A DNA stretch of 64,000 nucleotides, taken from assembly GCA_023395555.1 (NCBI GenBank), contig JAEWYQ010000018.1:1-64000 (forward strand), read 5' to 3'. The stretch is from Bacillota bacterium (GTDB taxonomy: Bacteria; Bacillota; Clostridia; Lachnospirales; Lachnospiraceae). The notes beneath the pieces are model-generated. The model was given only the letters and a program-made list of their open reading frames with translations. It searched no databases and was not told where the DNA came from. The translations under genes were made by a program, and so were the position numbers. Position 1 is the first letter of the stretch, and each line of letters begins with the position of its first letter. Shown here in pieces: positions 1 to 7,925 of the stretch.

Positions 1-2
1 TT

Positions 3-266
3 GAAATCCTGCAGGCATCCGGTTTGAATACGGTCAGCGGCATCACCTCGGAGAAACGGATTGCGGTCAATGGCATGATTAAGGCGTATCACAATATGAG
101 CCCGGAGACCAAGGCGTTTATGAAAAAGATAATTCATAAGTTTATTGCGGAAGGGCAGAAGGTTATAATGCAGTCCATTGAAGAGGAGCTGCTTCCCGGA
201 GTCCTTCCCATGGAAAAGACAGGTGCGAAAAGGAGGACAAAAGGCTATATTAAGCTGAATTCCTGA
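3..266 (+). CDS. C-terminal part of an unrecognised protein, open at the window edge
   Basis: The frame is open from base 3 to a TGA at 264-266, so the gene starts upstream of the window. A TTG at 24 is possible as a start but has no visible ribosome binding site, and the frame continues before it. The visible 88 residues are basic and probably helical, with a Lys/Arg-rich tail (KRRTKGYIK). I recognise no domain and assign no function. A hairpin terminator follows at 329-367, so this is probably the last gene of its operon. Confidence 0.5.
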   Translation, partial: EILQASGLNTVSGITSEKRIAVNGMIKAYHNMSPETKAFMKKIIHKFIAEGQKVIMQSIEEELLPGVLPMEKTGAKRRTKGYIKLNS

Positions 267-328
267 GGTTATTTCCTTCCTTTTTATTATCTTACTATTT
301 TAACTACTTTTAACTTCATGTTCCCTAT

Positions 329-367
329 AAAAACCGCGATCTGAGTTTATAACAGATCACGGTTTTT
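329..367 (+). terminator. Rho-independent terminator after the first partial gene
   Basis: A 15-base arm at 329-343 pairs with 353-367 with one G.T-type mismatch and a 9-base loop. The distal arm ends in a run of T. It lies about 60 bases after the stop of the upstream gene and before the polysaccharide genes, so it separates the two units. Confidence 0.8.
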
Positions 368-451
368 TATACTTTTTTTGTTTTCTGTTCCATTCCCATT
401 CTATAATTCACGAAATCCAAGGTTTCGCCATATTATAACATTAGATAATAT

Positions 452-468
452 CGGCGTCAAAGACGCCG
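452..468 (+). other. Small leader hairpin before the Wzz/BY-kinase gene
   Basis: A 7-bp G/C-rich stem (452-458 with 462-468, loop AAA) lies 35 bases before the ATG at 504. TA-rich stretches (around 431-450) could hold a -10 element, but I cannot fix a promoter with confidence. The rest of the 267-503 gap holds the terminator and AT-rich sequence only. Confidence 0.3.
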
Positions 469-503
469 GAATTAGTACTGCCGATCAGTAAGGAGGACCC
501 GGG

Positions 504-1901
504 ATGGATTTTTCTATCAAGGAAATCATCTCAATCGTCTATAAGCATTTTGTATTTCTGGTTATCTGTACCCTTGCCGGTTTTGCTTTATTGTTTGCTG
601 TATCAAAATTTATGATGAAGCCAACCTATACCGCATCCGTACAGATGTATGTTAATTCCGGCGATACAGCCGCTTCGATTGATTTGAACGATTTGAATTA
701 TGCACAGAAGGTAGTCAATACCTATATTAATCTTTTACAGACAAAGGTGTTTTTTCAGCGGGTGCTGGAGGAAAGCGGGTTGAATTATACTTTGGATCAG
801 CTATCCCAAATGACCCGGATCAGCACGGTAAATAACACGGAGATCTTTCGGATCAGTGTCACCGCCGGCCTGGCAGAGGACGCCTATGGGCTGGCGGCCG
901 CCATGCAGAGGCTTGCCCCGGAGGTAATTCAAAATATCAGGGCTTCGGCGCAGATCAGCGTGGTTGACCCGGTTACCATGCCCATGGCTCCCTCCGGTCC
1001 GAAGGTTATCCTCAACACGGTTATCGGGGGCTTTGCAGGGCTTATTCTTTCCCTGGCAGCCATTTTTCTATGGGAGATTATTGATATCAATGTAAAAAAT
1101 GCAGAGGATTTGAAACAACGGTACCACAGACCCCTGTTAGGGGAAATACCCGGCTATGAAAAGCAGAAGCGAAAAAGGCCGGTGATCAGCCGTCTGATCC
1201 TCCGCAAAAGCGCACTGCCCGAACAGAGCTCCACCTCAGAAGCCACGCAGAAATTCGCGGTGATTGAGGCTTACCGGGCGCTGCGGACCAATCTGCGCTA
1301 TACCCTGAACAAGGACGGCTGCAAGATAATTCTCATCAACAGTCCCGTCCCCATGGATGGCAAGACCACCGTATGTGCCAATCTGGGAATTGTCATCGCC
1401 CAGACGGGGGCCAGAGTGCTGCTCCTGGACTGTGATCTGAGAAGAGGCAGGCTGCATCAGCTGTTCAGTAAAAAAAGCAACCCGGGAATCAGTGAAATCT
1501 TATCCGGAATCGCAGGGGCCGGTGAGCTGATTCAGTCTACGGTCCATGAGAATCTGGATGTCATCACCATGGGAACCATTCCGCCCAATCCCACAGAGCT
1601 GCTGATGGGGTACAGCATGGAGGAGCTGGTCCGAAGCCAGGAAAATTATTATGACTATATCCTGATCGATTCCCCGCCGGTCAATGTCGTATCCGATGTG
1701 CTGAGTCTCATTAAGCTGGCGGACGGGATGATTGTGGTGGTAAGGGAAAATGCCACCTCCCATCCCAATATCACCAAGGCTATGGCGAAATACGAGTTGC
1801 TTGGATCGAATATATTGGGCTTTGTCCTGAACGGCACCGCAGCACCCATGGGCAACCGGTCAAAATCCCATTATTACTCATATTATAAAGGACATGAGTA
1901 A
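504..1901 (+). CDS. Fused polysaccharide co-polymerase / BY-type tyrosine kinase (Wzz-CpsD)
   Basis: The 465-residue protein joins a Wzz chain-length domain to a cytoplasmic bacterial tyrosine kinase. Membrane segments lie at about 16-36 and 168-192, flanking an extracellular loop. The kinase half shows the EAYRALRTNL oligomerisation motif (255-264), Walker A SPVPMDGKTT (280-289), Walker A' LLLDCDLRRGR (306-316), Walker B YILIDSPP (385-392) and a C-terminal tyrosine cluster (Y457, Y458, Y460, Y461) as the likely autophosphorylation site. The fused form matches Gram-negative Wzc, while many Firmicutes split the two parts. SD GGAGG precedes the ATG. The gene overlaps the phosphatase gene by 8 bases, as expected for a kinase/phosphatase pair that controls glycan length and export. 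Confidence 0.93.
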   Translation: MDFSIKEIISIVYKHFVFLVICTLAGFALLFAVSKFMMKPTYTASVQMYVNSGDTAASIDLNDLNYAQKVVNTYINLLQTKVFFQRVLEESGLNYTLDQLSQMTRISTVNNTEIFRISVTAGLAEDAYGLAAAMQRLAPEVIQNIRASAQISVVDPVTMPMAPSGPKVILNTVIGGFAGLILSLAAIFLWEIIDINVKNAEDLKQRYHRPLLGEIPGYEKQKRKRPVISRLILRKSALPEQSSTSEATQKFAVIEAYRALRTNLRYTLNKDGCKIILINSPVPMDGKTTVCANLGIVIAQTGARVLLLDCDLRRGRLHQLFSKKSNPGISEILSGIAGAGELIQSTVHENLDVITMGTIPPNPTELLMGYSMEELVRSQENYYDYILIDSPPVNVVSDVLSLIKLADGMIVVVRENATSHPNITKAMAKYELLGSNILGFVLNGTAAPMGNRSKSHYYSYYKGHE

Positions 1902-2637
1902 TATTACAGAAAACCTTAGCAATCCCATGGAGGGTATGGTCGATATCCATACCCATGTTCTTCCTGGAGTGGATGACGGACCGGATCAGCTGCAGGAAGC
2001 ATTGAGCATGGCCGTGGCTTTGCAAAGGGATGGGGTGCGGACTGCGGTCTGCACGCCCCATTTTGATCCCGGGACTTCCTCCCTGGAGGAATTCCTTCAG
2101 AAGAGAACCTCGGCCCTGGCAGAAATGAAGGAGGCCCCCATTGAACTAATTCCCGCCAGTGAAACACTGCTTCACAAGTATTTATTCCATTACTCCGATT
2201 TGGAGGCATTATGTATAAAGAACACCAGATATCTGCTGCTGGAATTGCCCTTCTACATGGGATGGGAGGAGGAGACCTTCCGTTTTATGGAACGGTTAAG
2301 AAATTATTATAATATCATACCCGTCATAGCCCATATTGAGCGCTATCCGAGGGTGAGCTCCGGAACAGCCGCAAGGTTAAGAGCTCTGGACTGCTGTATA
2401 CAGCTGAATGCCTCCAGTATTCTTTCTCCCGTCAGAAGGAGGAGAGCAATGCACTATCTGAAAAAGGGCTATATTGATGTAATCGGCAGTGACTGTCATA
2501 ATCTGCTGCTGCGTCCTCCCTGTCTTAGTGAGGCGTATGAACGCATCAGAGCGAAGCTGGGGGAGGAAGTCTGTGCCATCTTTTATAACAATAGCCAAGC
2601 CCTTGTTAATGGAGTTGAACTTCGAAAAGGAAAATGA
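1894..2637 (+). CDS. PHP-family tyrosine-protein phosphatase (CpsB/YwqE type)
   Basis: The 247-residue protein has the metal-binding motifs of the PHP phosphoesterase family: DIHTH (17-21), TPHF (54-57), AHIERY (146-151) and GSDCHN (198-203). CpsB/CapC/YwqE enzymes are manganese-dependent phosphatases that dephosphorylate the tyrosine cluster of the partner BY-kinase. The ATG lies inside the end of the kinase gene with an AAAGGA site just before it, so translation is probably coupled. It most likely resets the phosphorylation cycle of the upstream kinase. Confidence 0.93.
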   Translation: MSNITENLSNPMEGMVDIHTHVLPGVDDGPDQLQEALSMAVALQRDGVRTAVCTPHFDPGTSSLEEFLQKRTSALAEMKEAPIELIPASETLLHKYLFHYSDLEALCIKNTRYLLLELPFYMGWEEETFRFMERLRNYYNIIPVIAHIERYPRVSSGTAARLRALDCCIQLNASSILSPVRRRRAMHYLKKGYIDVIGSDCHNLLLRPPCLSEAYERIRAKLGEEVCAIFYNNSQALVNGVELRKGK

Positions 2638-2712
2638 GCCATCGGATCTTTCATAACACCCCCGCACAGGAACCCGTGTGCTCTGCAATTAAAATAGAGG
2701 TAGGAGAAGGAT

Positions 2713-4032
2713 ATGGATTTATATAATAAAATCATAGAAAGGAAAGCCAAAATCTCCCTCATTGGCCTGGGTTACGTCGGCCTGCCCATTGCGGTCGCCT
2801 TCGCCAGGAAAGCAGAGGTAATCGGCTTTGACATAAATAAGGAAAAGATCAGAGACTATCAGAAAGGATTGGACCCCACCAGGGAAGTGGGAGAGGCGGC
2901 ATTAAAGGAGAGCACCATCCAATTCACCAGTGAGGAGGAACGGCTCCGAGAGGCCCGCTTTCATATTGTGGCGGTGCCGACGCCGGTGAACACCGACCAC
3001 ACCCCCAATCTTAGACCCGTGGAAGAGGCCAGCCGTATCCTGGGAAGGAATCTGACACCCGGCTCCATCGTGGTCTATGAATCCACTGTATATCCGGGAG
3101 TTACCCAGGATATCTGCGTTCCAATTCTGGAGCAGGCCTCCGGGCTGACCTGCGGCAAGGATTTCAAGGTGGGTTATTCCCCCGAGCGGATCAATCCCAG
3201 TGACCGGCAGCACCGGCTGGAGAACATCGTAAAAGTGGTGGCGGGAATGGACGAAGAATCCCTTGATATCATCGCCAAAGTATACGGGCTGGTAATTGAA
3301 GCCGGAATCCACCGGGCACCGGATATCAGGACGGCAGAAGCCGCCAAGGTCATCGAGAATTCACAGCGGGACATCAATATAGCCTTTATGAACGAACTGT
3401 CCATCATCTTTCATAAGCTGGGGCTGAATACCGGAGAGGTACTGAAGGCCGCAGGGACAAAGTGGAACTTTCTTCCCTTCACCCCCGGGCTGGTGGGAGG
3501 GCACTGCATCGGAGTCGACCCCTATTATCTCACCTACCGGGCGGAGCAGATCGGCTACCATCCCCAGGTCATTTTATCGGGAAGAAGAATTAACGATACC
3601 ATGGGCAGCTATATCGTAGAGCAGCTGGTGAAGAAAATGGCGTTGGCAGGGATATCCCCGGCCAAGGCCCGGGTGGCCCTTCTGGGCCTAACCTTCAAGG
3701 AAAACTGCCCGGATACCCGCAACACCCGTGTGATGGATATGGTAAAGGAGCTGCAGGAATACGGCATCACCCCGGTTATCGCAGACCCCCAGGCAGATGC
3801 CGGCCAGGTGCGTCAGGAATACGGCCTTAATCTTCTTCCTCTGGAGGAGGTGCATGGAATGGATGCCGTGGTGATTGCCGTGGCCCACAGGGAATTCGCG
3901 GAATTAAAGGAAGAGGATATCAACAGGCTCTTCGATCCGCTCAGTTCCCATGCCCGGGTGCTTCTGGACATCAAGGGCATTCTGGACCGTAAGAAATACG
4001 AGGCCCTGGGTTATCAATATTGGAGCCTGTAA
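2713..4032 (+). CDS. UDP-N-acetylhexosamine 6-dehydrogenase (TviB/WbpA/WbpO family)
   Basis: This 439-residue enzyme belongs to the UDP-glucose/GDP-mannose dehydrogenase family, which oxidises C6 of a nucleotide sugar twice with NAD. Visible motifs are the Rossmann loop GLGYVGLP (18-25), YSPERINP (155-162), the central AAKVIENSQRD segment and the catalytic cysteine in GHCIGVDPYY (C265). The TREVG-type N-terminal region and the GYHPQVILSGRRIND segment resemble TviB/WbpO enzymes, which make UDP-HexNAc uronic acids, more than UDP-glucose dehydrogenase. That substrate is an inference. SD AGGAG lies before the ATG, 75 bases after the phosphatase gene, probably in the same operon. Confidence 0.88.
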   Translation: MDLYNKIIERKAKISLIGLGYVGLPIAVAFARKAEVIGFDINKEKIRDYQKGLDPTREVGEAALKESTIQFTSEEERLREARFHIVAVPTPVNTDHTPNLRPVEEASRILGRNLTPGSIVVYESTVYPGVTQDICVPILEQASGLTCGKDFKVGYSPERINPSDRQHRLENIVKVVAGMDEESLDIIAKVYGLVIEAGIHRAPDIRTAEAAKVIENSQRDINIAFMNELSIIFHKLGLNTGEVLKAAGTKWNFLPFTPGLVGGHCIGVDPYYLTYRAEQIGYHPQVILSGRRINDTMGSYIVEQLVKKMALAGISPAKARVALLGLTFKENCPDTRNTRVMDMVKELQEYGITPVIADPQADAGQVRQEYGLNLLPLEEVHGMDAVVIAVAHREFAELKEEDINRLFDPLSSHARVLLDIKGILDRKKYEALGYQYWSL

Positions 4033-4108
4033 AACAGTCCTAATATACAATAAACAATCTGTAATCCATTAATACACCAAATATACTTTAAAATCCACCA
4101 TAAGACTA

Positions 4109-4233
4109 GTGCGGTGAATAGGAGTATATAAATCATCTGGGCTTGCCTTTAACATCCCATGATTGCCAAGGGCAGGCAATCACGGGAAGCCCGGTCTGCG
4201 CCCAGATGATTTATATACTCCTATTCACCGCAC
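4109..4233. repeat. Long intergenic inverted repeat with 33-bp perfect arms and a nested hairpin
   Basis: The arms 4109-4141 and 4201-4233 are exact reverse complements. The 59-base spacer contains a second hairpin, 4156-4167 with 4175-4186 (one mismatch). A further match, GGGCTT at 4139-4144 with AAGCCC at 4187-4192, is an alternative pairing. No T-run follows on either strand, so this is not a standard terminator. It lies between the dehydrogenase gene and the pseudogene at 4249. Confidence 0.9.
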
Positions 4234-4248
4234 AACCTCCCCATAATT

Positions 4249-4563
4249 TCAAAACACAAAATCACCGGTTTTGCTCTTCCAATCTGCAAAGCCAGTGATT
4301 TTCTTCTTCCTTTTATCTGCACAACCAGCAAAGTAATTTGCGTAAGAATCCAAGTATAATTCCCATAAAATAGAAATCAAAATACTGAGCAAAATAAACC
4401 TTCGTATAAAGCTCAAACATCCGAATTCTACCATCAAAGCTGCCAAGGTCGTAACCCCCTTGAAGAAAAACAATCCCGTAATCATAGTAACAAAGGTAAG
4501 CAGATCAATGATTAATGCAACATACGGATTAATCTCTGTTTTGACTATTCCATATTTTATCAT
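4249..4563 (-). pseudogene. Truncated, frameshifted copy of the small membrane protein at 8558-8869
   Basis: The translation from NPYVALIIDLLTF to LLSILISILW matches the plus-strand protein at 8558-8869 almost residue for residue. About 28 N-terminal residues are missing and the upstream DNA shows no homology. After the shared ILW the reading frame is shifted by a one-base deletion; in the other frame the tail reads LGFLRKLLCWLCR and stops at about 4313, matching the end of the intact copy. The remaining in-frame tail runs through the old terminator. This is a degraded paralogue rather than a gene. Confidence 0.75.
4258..4302 (-). terminator. Hairpin of the decayed paralogue
   Basis: Arms 4258-4274 and 4286-4302 pair over 17 bases with two mismatches, one tolerated as G.U. 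It lies just after the ancestral stop of the pseudogene, as the 8888-8922 hairpin follows the intact copy, so gene and terminator probably duplicated together. Confidence 0.6.
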
Positions 4564-4707
4564 ATGCTTGAAAACCTATTTTTGCTACGGTTTTCTGTCG
4601 AATCGGGGCATAATTCATCCGGTCCGCCATGGAAGCTCCGGTTTTATGCATCAAAGCAGGGGGCTCTCTATAAAATAATACTATATAACAGGATGGAGGC
4701 TATGAAT

Positions 4708-5430
4708 ATGCGTGGATGGAAGCCTTTAAAAAACAAAACCTATTTCTTCATCATTGCCTGTCTGTATTTTTTGATTCTATTCACGGTATTCTTAATCATA
4801 AGATGGAATTCCATCGTCCACCTTATTAACCAGAAATCCTATACCATCGTCATTGATCCGGGGCATGGCGGCTTTGATCCCGGGAAAATAGGCGTTAACC
4901 GGGCTCAGGAAAAGGATATCAACCTCAGCATAGCGCTTAAGCTGAGAAATCTGCTGGAGGAAAAGGATATTCATGTTGTTATGACCCGGGAAGAGGATTA
5001 TGGATTGGATGAAAAATCGGACAGGGACAAGAAGCGCTCAGATATGAGAAAACGGGTCTCCATCATCAATTCCAGTGATGCCTTGATTGCGGTCAGCATC
5101 CATCAGAACAGCTTTGTGGAAGAAAGCTCCTGGGGGGCTCAGGTATTTTATTATCATAGCTCCGAGAAAGGAAAAATCCTGGCGGAGCTTCTGCAGGAAA
5201 GAATGAAAGCCTTCTTAAATGACGGCAACCACAGGCTGGCAAAGCCAAACAGCTCCTATTATTTGCTGAAGAACTCCCGCTGCCCGCTGGTGATTGTGGA
5301 ATGCGGCTTTTTATCTAATTGGAAGGAAGCCGCTCTGCTATGCAATGACGCCTACCAGGATAAATTAGCCTGGGCGATTCATCTGGGCATTTTGGAATAT
5401 ATCAACAGCAGCAATTTAGAAGTAGATTGA
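4708..5430 (+). CDS. cwlD: CwlD-like N-acetylmuramoyl-L-alanine amidase
   Basis: The 240-residue zinc amidase (Amidase_3) has one N-terminal membrane anchor (about 11-32). The metal and catalytic residues are visible: H53 in DPGHGG, E68 in QEKD, H132 in SIHQN and E198 in VECGF. Length, anchor and the RSDMRKRVSIIN region match B. subtilis CwlD, which with a deacetylase makes the muramic-delta-lactam of spore cortex. The start at 4708 is chosen because GGAGG lies 8 bases upstream; the longer frame from 4564 has no binding site. It is a single gene, not part of the glycan operon. Confidence 0.85.
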   Translation: MRGWKPLKNKTYFFIIACLYFLILFTVFLIIRWNSIVHLINQKSYTIVIDPGHGGFDPGKIGVNRAQEKDINLSIALKLRNLLEEKDIHVVMTREEDYGLDEKSDRDKKRSDMRKRVSIINSSDALIAVSIHQNSFVEESSWGAQVFYYHSSEKGKILAELLQERMKAFLNDGNHRLAKPNSSYYLLKNSRCPLVIVECGFLSNWKEAALLCNDAYQDKLAWAIHLGILEYINSSNLEVD

Positions 5431-5513
5431 AGTTTTTCCGTTAATATGGTAAAATCAGCTTGAAACAAAAAAAGTAACCAGGCGTATGATTGCGGAAGCA
5501 ATCAGGTAATAGG

Positions 5514-5554
5514 ATGATTAAAGCGCCAAAAGCACCTTTTGACGCTTTGATCAT
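5514..5554. repeat. Short member of the intergenic palindrome family
   Basis: Arms 5514-5532 and 5536-5554 pair over 19 bases with two mismatches around a 3-base loop. The right arm shares the string GCACCTTTTGACGCTTT with the end of the 120-base palindrome at 35941-36061, and the left arm shares AAAGCG..AAAAGCACC. It looks like a version of that element without the middle. No U-tract follows. A separate small hairpin (GATTGC/GCAATC) lies just upstream. Confidence 0.75.
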
Positions 5555-5590
5555 AGGGCAGTATTAATGCAATAGCACAGGAGGTGTTTT

Positions 5591-6271
5591 ATGAGGTATG
5601 AGGTAAAAGGGGAACCGTTGCCGGTGGTTATCTGTCAGTTGAATGCCGGAGAAACAATGATAACGGAAAGAGGCTCCATGAGCTGGATGTCTCCCAACAT
5701 GAAGATGGAGACCACTACCAACGGCGGAATAGGCAAGGCGCTGGGAAGAATGTTTTCCGGTGATTCGATTTTCCAAAACCGTTATACTGCAATGGGCGGA
5801 GAGGGAATGATCGCTTTTGCATCAAGCTTCCCCGGGTCCATCCGGGCGTTGGAAATCACACCGGACAGTCCTATGATCGTGCAGAAATCGGCTTTTCTGG
5901 CATCGGAAGCAGGAGTTGAGCTGTCCGTTCATTTTCAGAAAAAGCTGGGAGCCGGACTGTTCGGCGGCGAGGGCTTCATTATGCAGAGATTGTCGGGGCA
6001 CGGCATTGCTTTTATCGAAATAGACGGTTACGCTATGGAATATATTCTTCAGCCCGGGCAGCAGCTGGTGATTGACACCGGCTACCTTGCGGCTATGACG
6101 GCGAGCTGTACCATGGAGGTGCAGACCGTTCCCGGAGTTAAAAACATGCTGTTCGGCGGCGAAGGGGTATTTAACACCGTTGTTACCGGCCCCGGCAAGG
6201 TCGTCATGCAGACGATGCCCATCAGCAATGTTGCCGCCTCGTTAAGAGCATATTTCCCGTCTTCAAAATAA
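5591..6271 (+). CDS. AIM24 / TIGR00266 family protein
   Basis: The 226-residue protein matches the AIM24 family: an N-terminal AGETMITERGSMSWM segment, a central GGEGMIAFASSFPG segment and repeated FGGEG turns, forming a double-stranded beta-helix fold. The family is widespread in bacteria and named from a yeast mitochondrial protein; the bacterial function is unknown. No signal peptide or membrane segment is visible. SD GGAGG lies 7 bases before the ATG. It is probably transcribed alone or with the sugar kinase 70 bases downstream. Confidence 0.85.
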   Translation: MRYEVKGEPLPVVICQLNAGETMITERGSMSWMSPNMKMETTTNGGIGKALGRMFSGDSIFQNRYTAMGGEGMIAFASSFPGSIRALEITPDSPMIVQKSAFLASEAGVELSVHFQKKLGAGLFGGEGFIMQRLSGHGIAFIEIDGYAMEYILQPGQQLVIDTGYLAAMTASCTMEVQTVPGVKNMLFGGEGVFNTVVTGPGKVVMQTMPISNVAASLRAYFPSSK

Positions 6272-6341
6272 TAAACAAATACAGCAAACAACAGGGTATC
6301 CCAGCAAGCGAAAAAGGAAGTGCCGGGAGAAAAGGAGAGAA

Positions 6342-7379
6342 ATGAAGATGCCTGAGGATAAAAGAGTATTCGATTTACTGGCTTTAGGGGAAATTTTACT
6401 ACGCCTTTCCCCGCCCAACGGTGAGCGGCTTGTTCGCGGAGATTTGCTGCAGAAGCAAACCGGAGGTGCTGAATTGAATGTAGTATCGGGCGTCTCAATG
6501 TTAGGGCTGCATACAGGTATTATATCCAAGATTCCCTCCAATGATATCGGGTTTTTTGTTAAGAACTATATCCGTTTTTGCGGCGTAAGTGACGATTATT
6601 TAATTTACGATGACCGGGAAGATGCCCGCCTGGGAGTATATTTTTACGAAAACGGCGCCCATCCCAGAAAACCGGCAATCGTATATGACCGGCTGAATTC
6701 TTCGATGAGAACGCTGAAGGTGGATGAAATACCGGAAGAGATCTTCAGCTCAGCCAGATGCTTCCATACCAGCGGAATCACCCTTGCTTTGAATGAAAAC
6801 ATCAGGAATACGGCTGTTGAGCTGATCAAACACTTTAAGGCAAACGGCACCATCATTTCCTTTGATGTGAATTTCCGCAGAAATCTCTGGACCGGAGAGG
6901 AGGCCAGGATTTGTATTGAGCAGATCCTTCCCTATGTAGATATCTTTTTCTGCTCGGAGGATACCGCCAGACTGACCTTCCTGGCTGAGGGAAGCGCATA
7001 TGATATCATGAAGGATTTTACCGATAAATATCCGATCTCCATTGTTGCATCAACCCAGCGTATCGTTCACAGCCCGAAATCACATACCTTTGGATCGGTC
7101 ATCTATAGCAAGGCAGAAGACCAGTACTATGAAGAAGAGCCTTACCAGAATATCGAGGTGATTGACCGTATCGGCAGCGGGGATGCCTATGTTTCCGGCG
7201 TTTTGTATGGCCTGCTGAACCACAGTTTTGACTGCAGAAGGGCTTTGGAGTACGGGAATGCTTCCAGCGCCATGAAGAGCACAATTCCTGGCGATTTGCC
7301 TTCCTGTAATTTGAAAGAAATTGATCAATTGATTCAATCCCATAAGATGACCGGAAAACAGGGTGAAATGAATCGGTAG
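6342..7379 (+). CDS. PfkB-family sugar kinase, probably 2-keto-3-deoxygluconate kinase
   Basis: The 345-residue ribokinase-fold enzyme has the GGAELNVV substrate region (41-48) and PfkB signature 2, DRIGSGDAYVSG (275-286), with D281 as probable catalytic base. The YFYENGAHPR...YDR stretch (100-117) resembles KDG kinases, which phosphorylate 2-keto-3-deoxygluconate before aldolase cleavage. No KDG aldolase or uronate gene is adjacent, so the substrate is an inference. GGAGAG precedes the ATG closely. A terminator follows at 7470-7509. Confidence 0.8.
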   Translation: MKMPEDKRVFDLLALGEILLRLSPPNGERLVRGDLLQKQTGGAELNVVSGVSMLGLHTGIISKIPSNDIGFFVKNYIRFCGVSDDYLIYDDREDARLGVYFYENGAHPRKPAIVYDRLNSSMRTLKVDEIPEEIFSSARCFHTSGITLALNENIRNTAVELIKHFKANGTIISFDVNFRRNLWTGEEARICIEQILPYVDIFFCSEDTARLTFLAEGSAYDIMKDFTDKYPISIVASTQRIVHSPKSHTFGSVIYSKAEDQYYEEEPYQNIEVIDRIGSGDAYVSGVLYGLLNHSFDCRRALEYGNASSAMKSTIPGDLPSCNLKEIDQLIQSHKMTGKQGEMNR

Positions 7380-7469
7380 AAATTCTGCAGAACTGGTTCA
7401 ATAAAACATAGAAACACTGTAATTCATAAATGGTATTGATAAACTGCATAATGGATTATGGCATGAAAT

Positions 7470-7509
7470 AATAAAGGGCTGTGACACAATTTGTTACCGC
7501 CCCTTTATT
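7470..7509 (+). terminator. Terminator after the sugar kinase
   Basis: Arms 7470-7478 and 7501-7509 (AATAAAGGG/CCCTTTATT) enclose a 22-base loop. The right arm ends in T-rich sequence. It sits about 90 bases after the kinase stop; the rest of 7380-7662 is AT-rich and shows nothing else. Confidence 0.6.
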
Positions 7510-7662
7510 TGTAAATTCAATAACATTCATACAACGGTAAGTATATGTTGTTTTCGTTGATTTACAATATTTATTTTTCATACTTCATCCCGTTTTTTGC
7601 CTTTATTATTGATGAAAGATAGATTAGAAAACCAGAGAATATATTTACGAAAGGGTGATTAT

Positions 7663-7845
7663 TTGTCTGTACATAAAAATGAATTTCCGATATTAGAATA
7701 TGATGATGAAAAAGATGGAGTTATCTTGCCAAACAGAGAAGGCGGAATTTTATTGCCGGAGATGTGTGTAATAACATTTTTGCGGGAAGTTTTAGAAGAG
7801 TTCATTGAAAAAAACAAATCTTCCCATCCATTCGTCTTGACTTAA
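7663..7845 (+). pseudogene. Probable 5' fragment of a nucleoside phosphorylase gene
   Basis: The 60-residue frame starts at TTG 7663, preceded by AAAGGGTGAT; upstream in-frame starts (7597, 7612) have no binding site. The segment FPILEYDDEK...PEMCVITFLREVLEEFIEK resembles the N-terminus of Firmicutes nucleoside phosphorylase-like proteins of about 250 residues, where a CVITF-like strand leads into a helix. The frame stops soon after, so the catalytic domain is absent. The family match is from memory; it could also be an unrelated short gene. Confidence 0.4.
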
Positions 7846-7925
7846 ACCACACAACAAGTTACAATAAAACTTGATTAATTTTATTTTTTAAGGTTGGTAT
7901 CAGCTAAAGAACAGGAGGTCTCACC

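Noticed and set aside
4109..4233. Transposon ends of an IS element
   Set aside because: The 59-base interval has no coding capacity, and no transposase or target-site duplication is visible.
4564..4707. N-terminal extension of the CwlD-like amidase
   Set aside because: The extension has no SD, is unlike the family and lies antisense to the former upstream side of the pseudogene; the SD at 4695 supports 4708.
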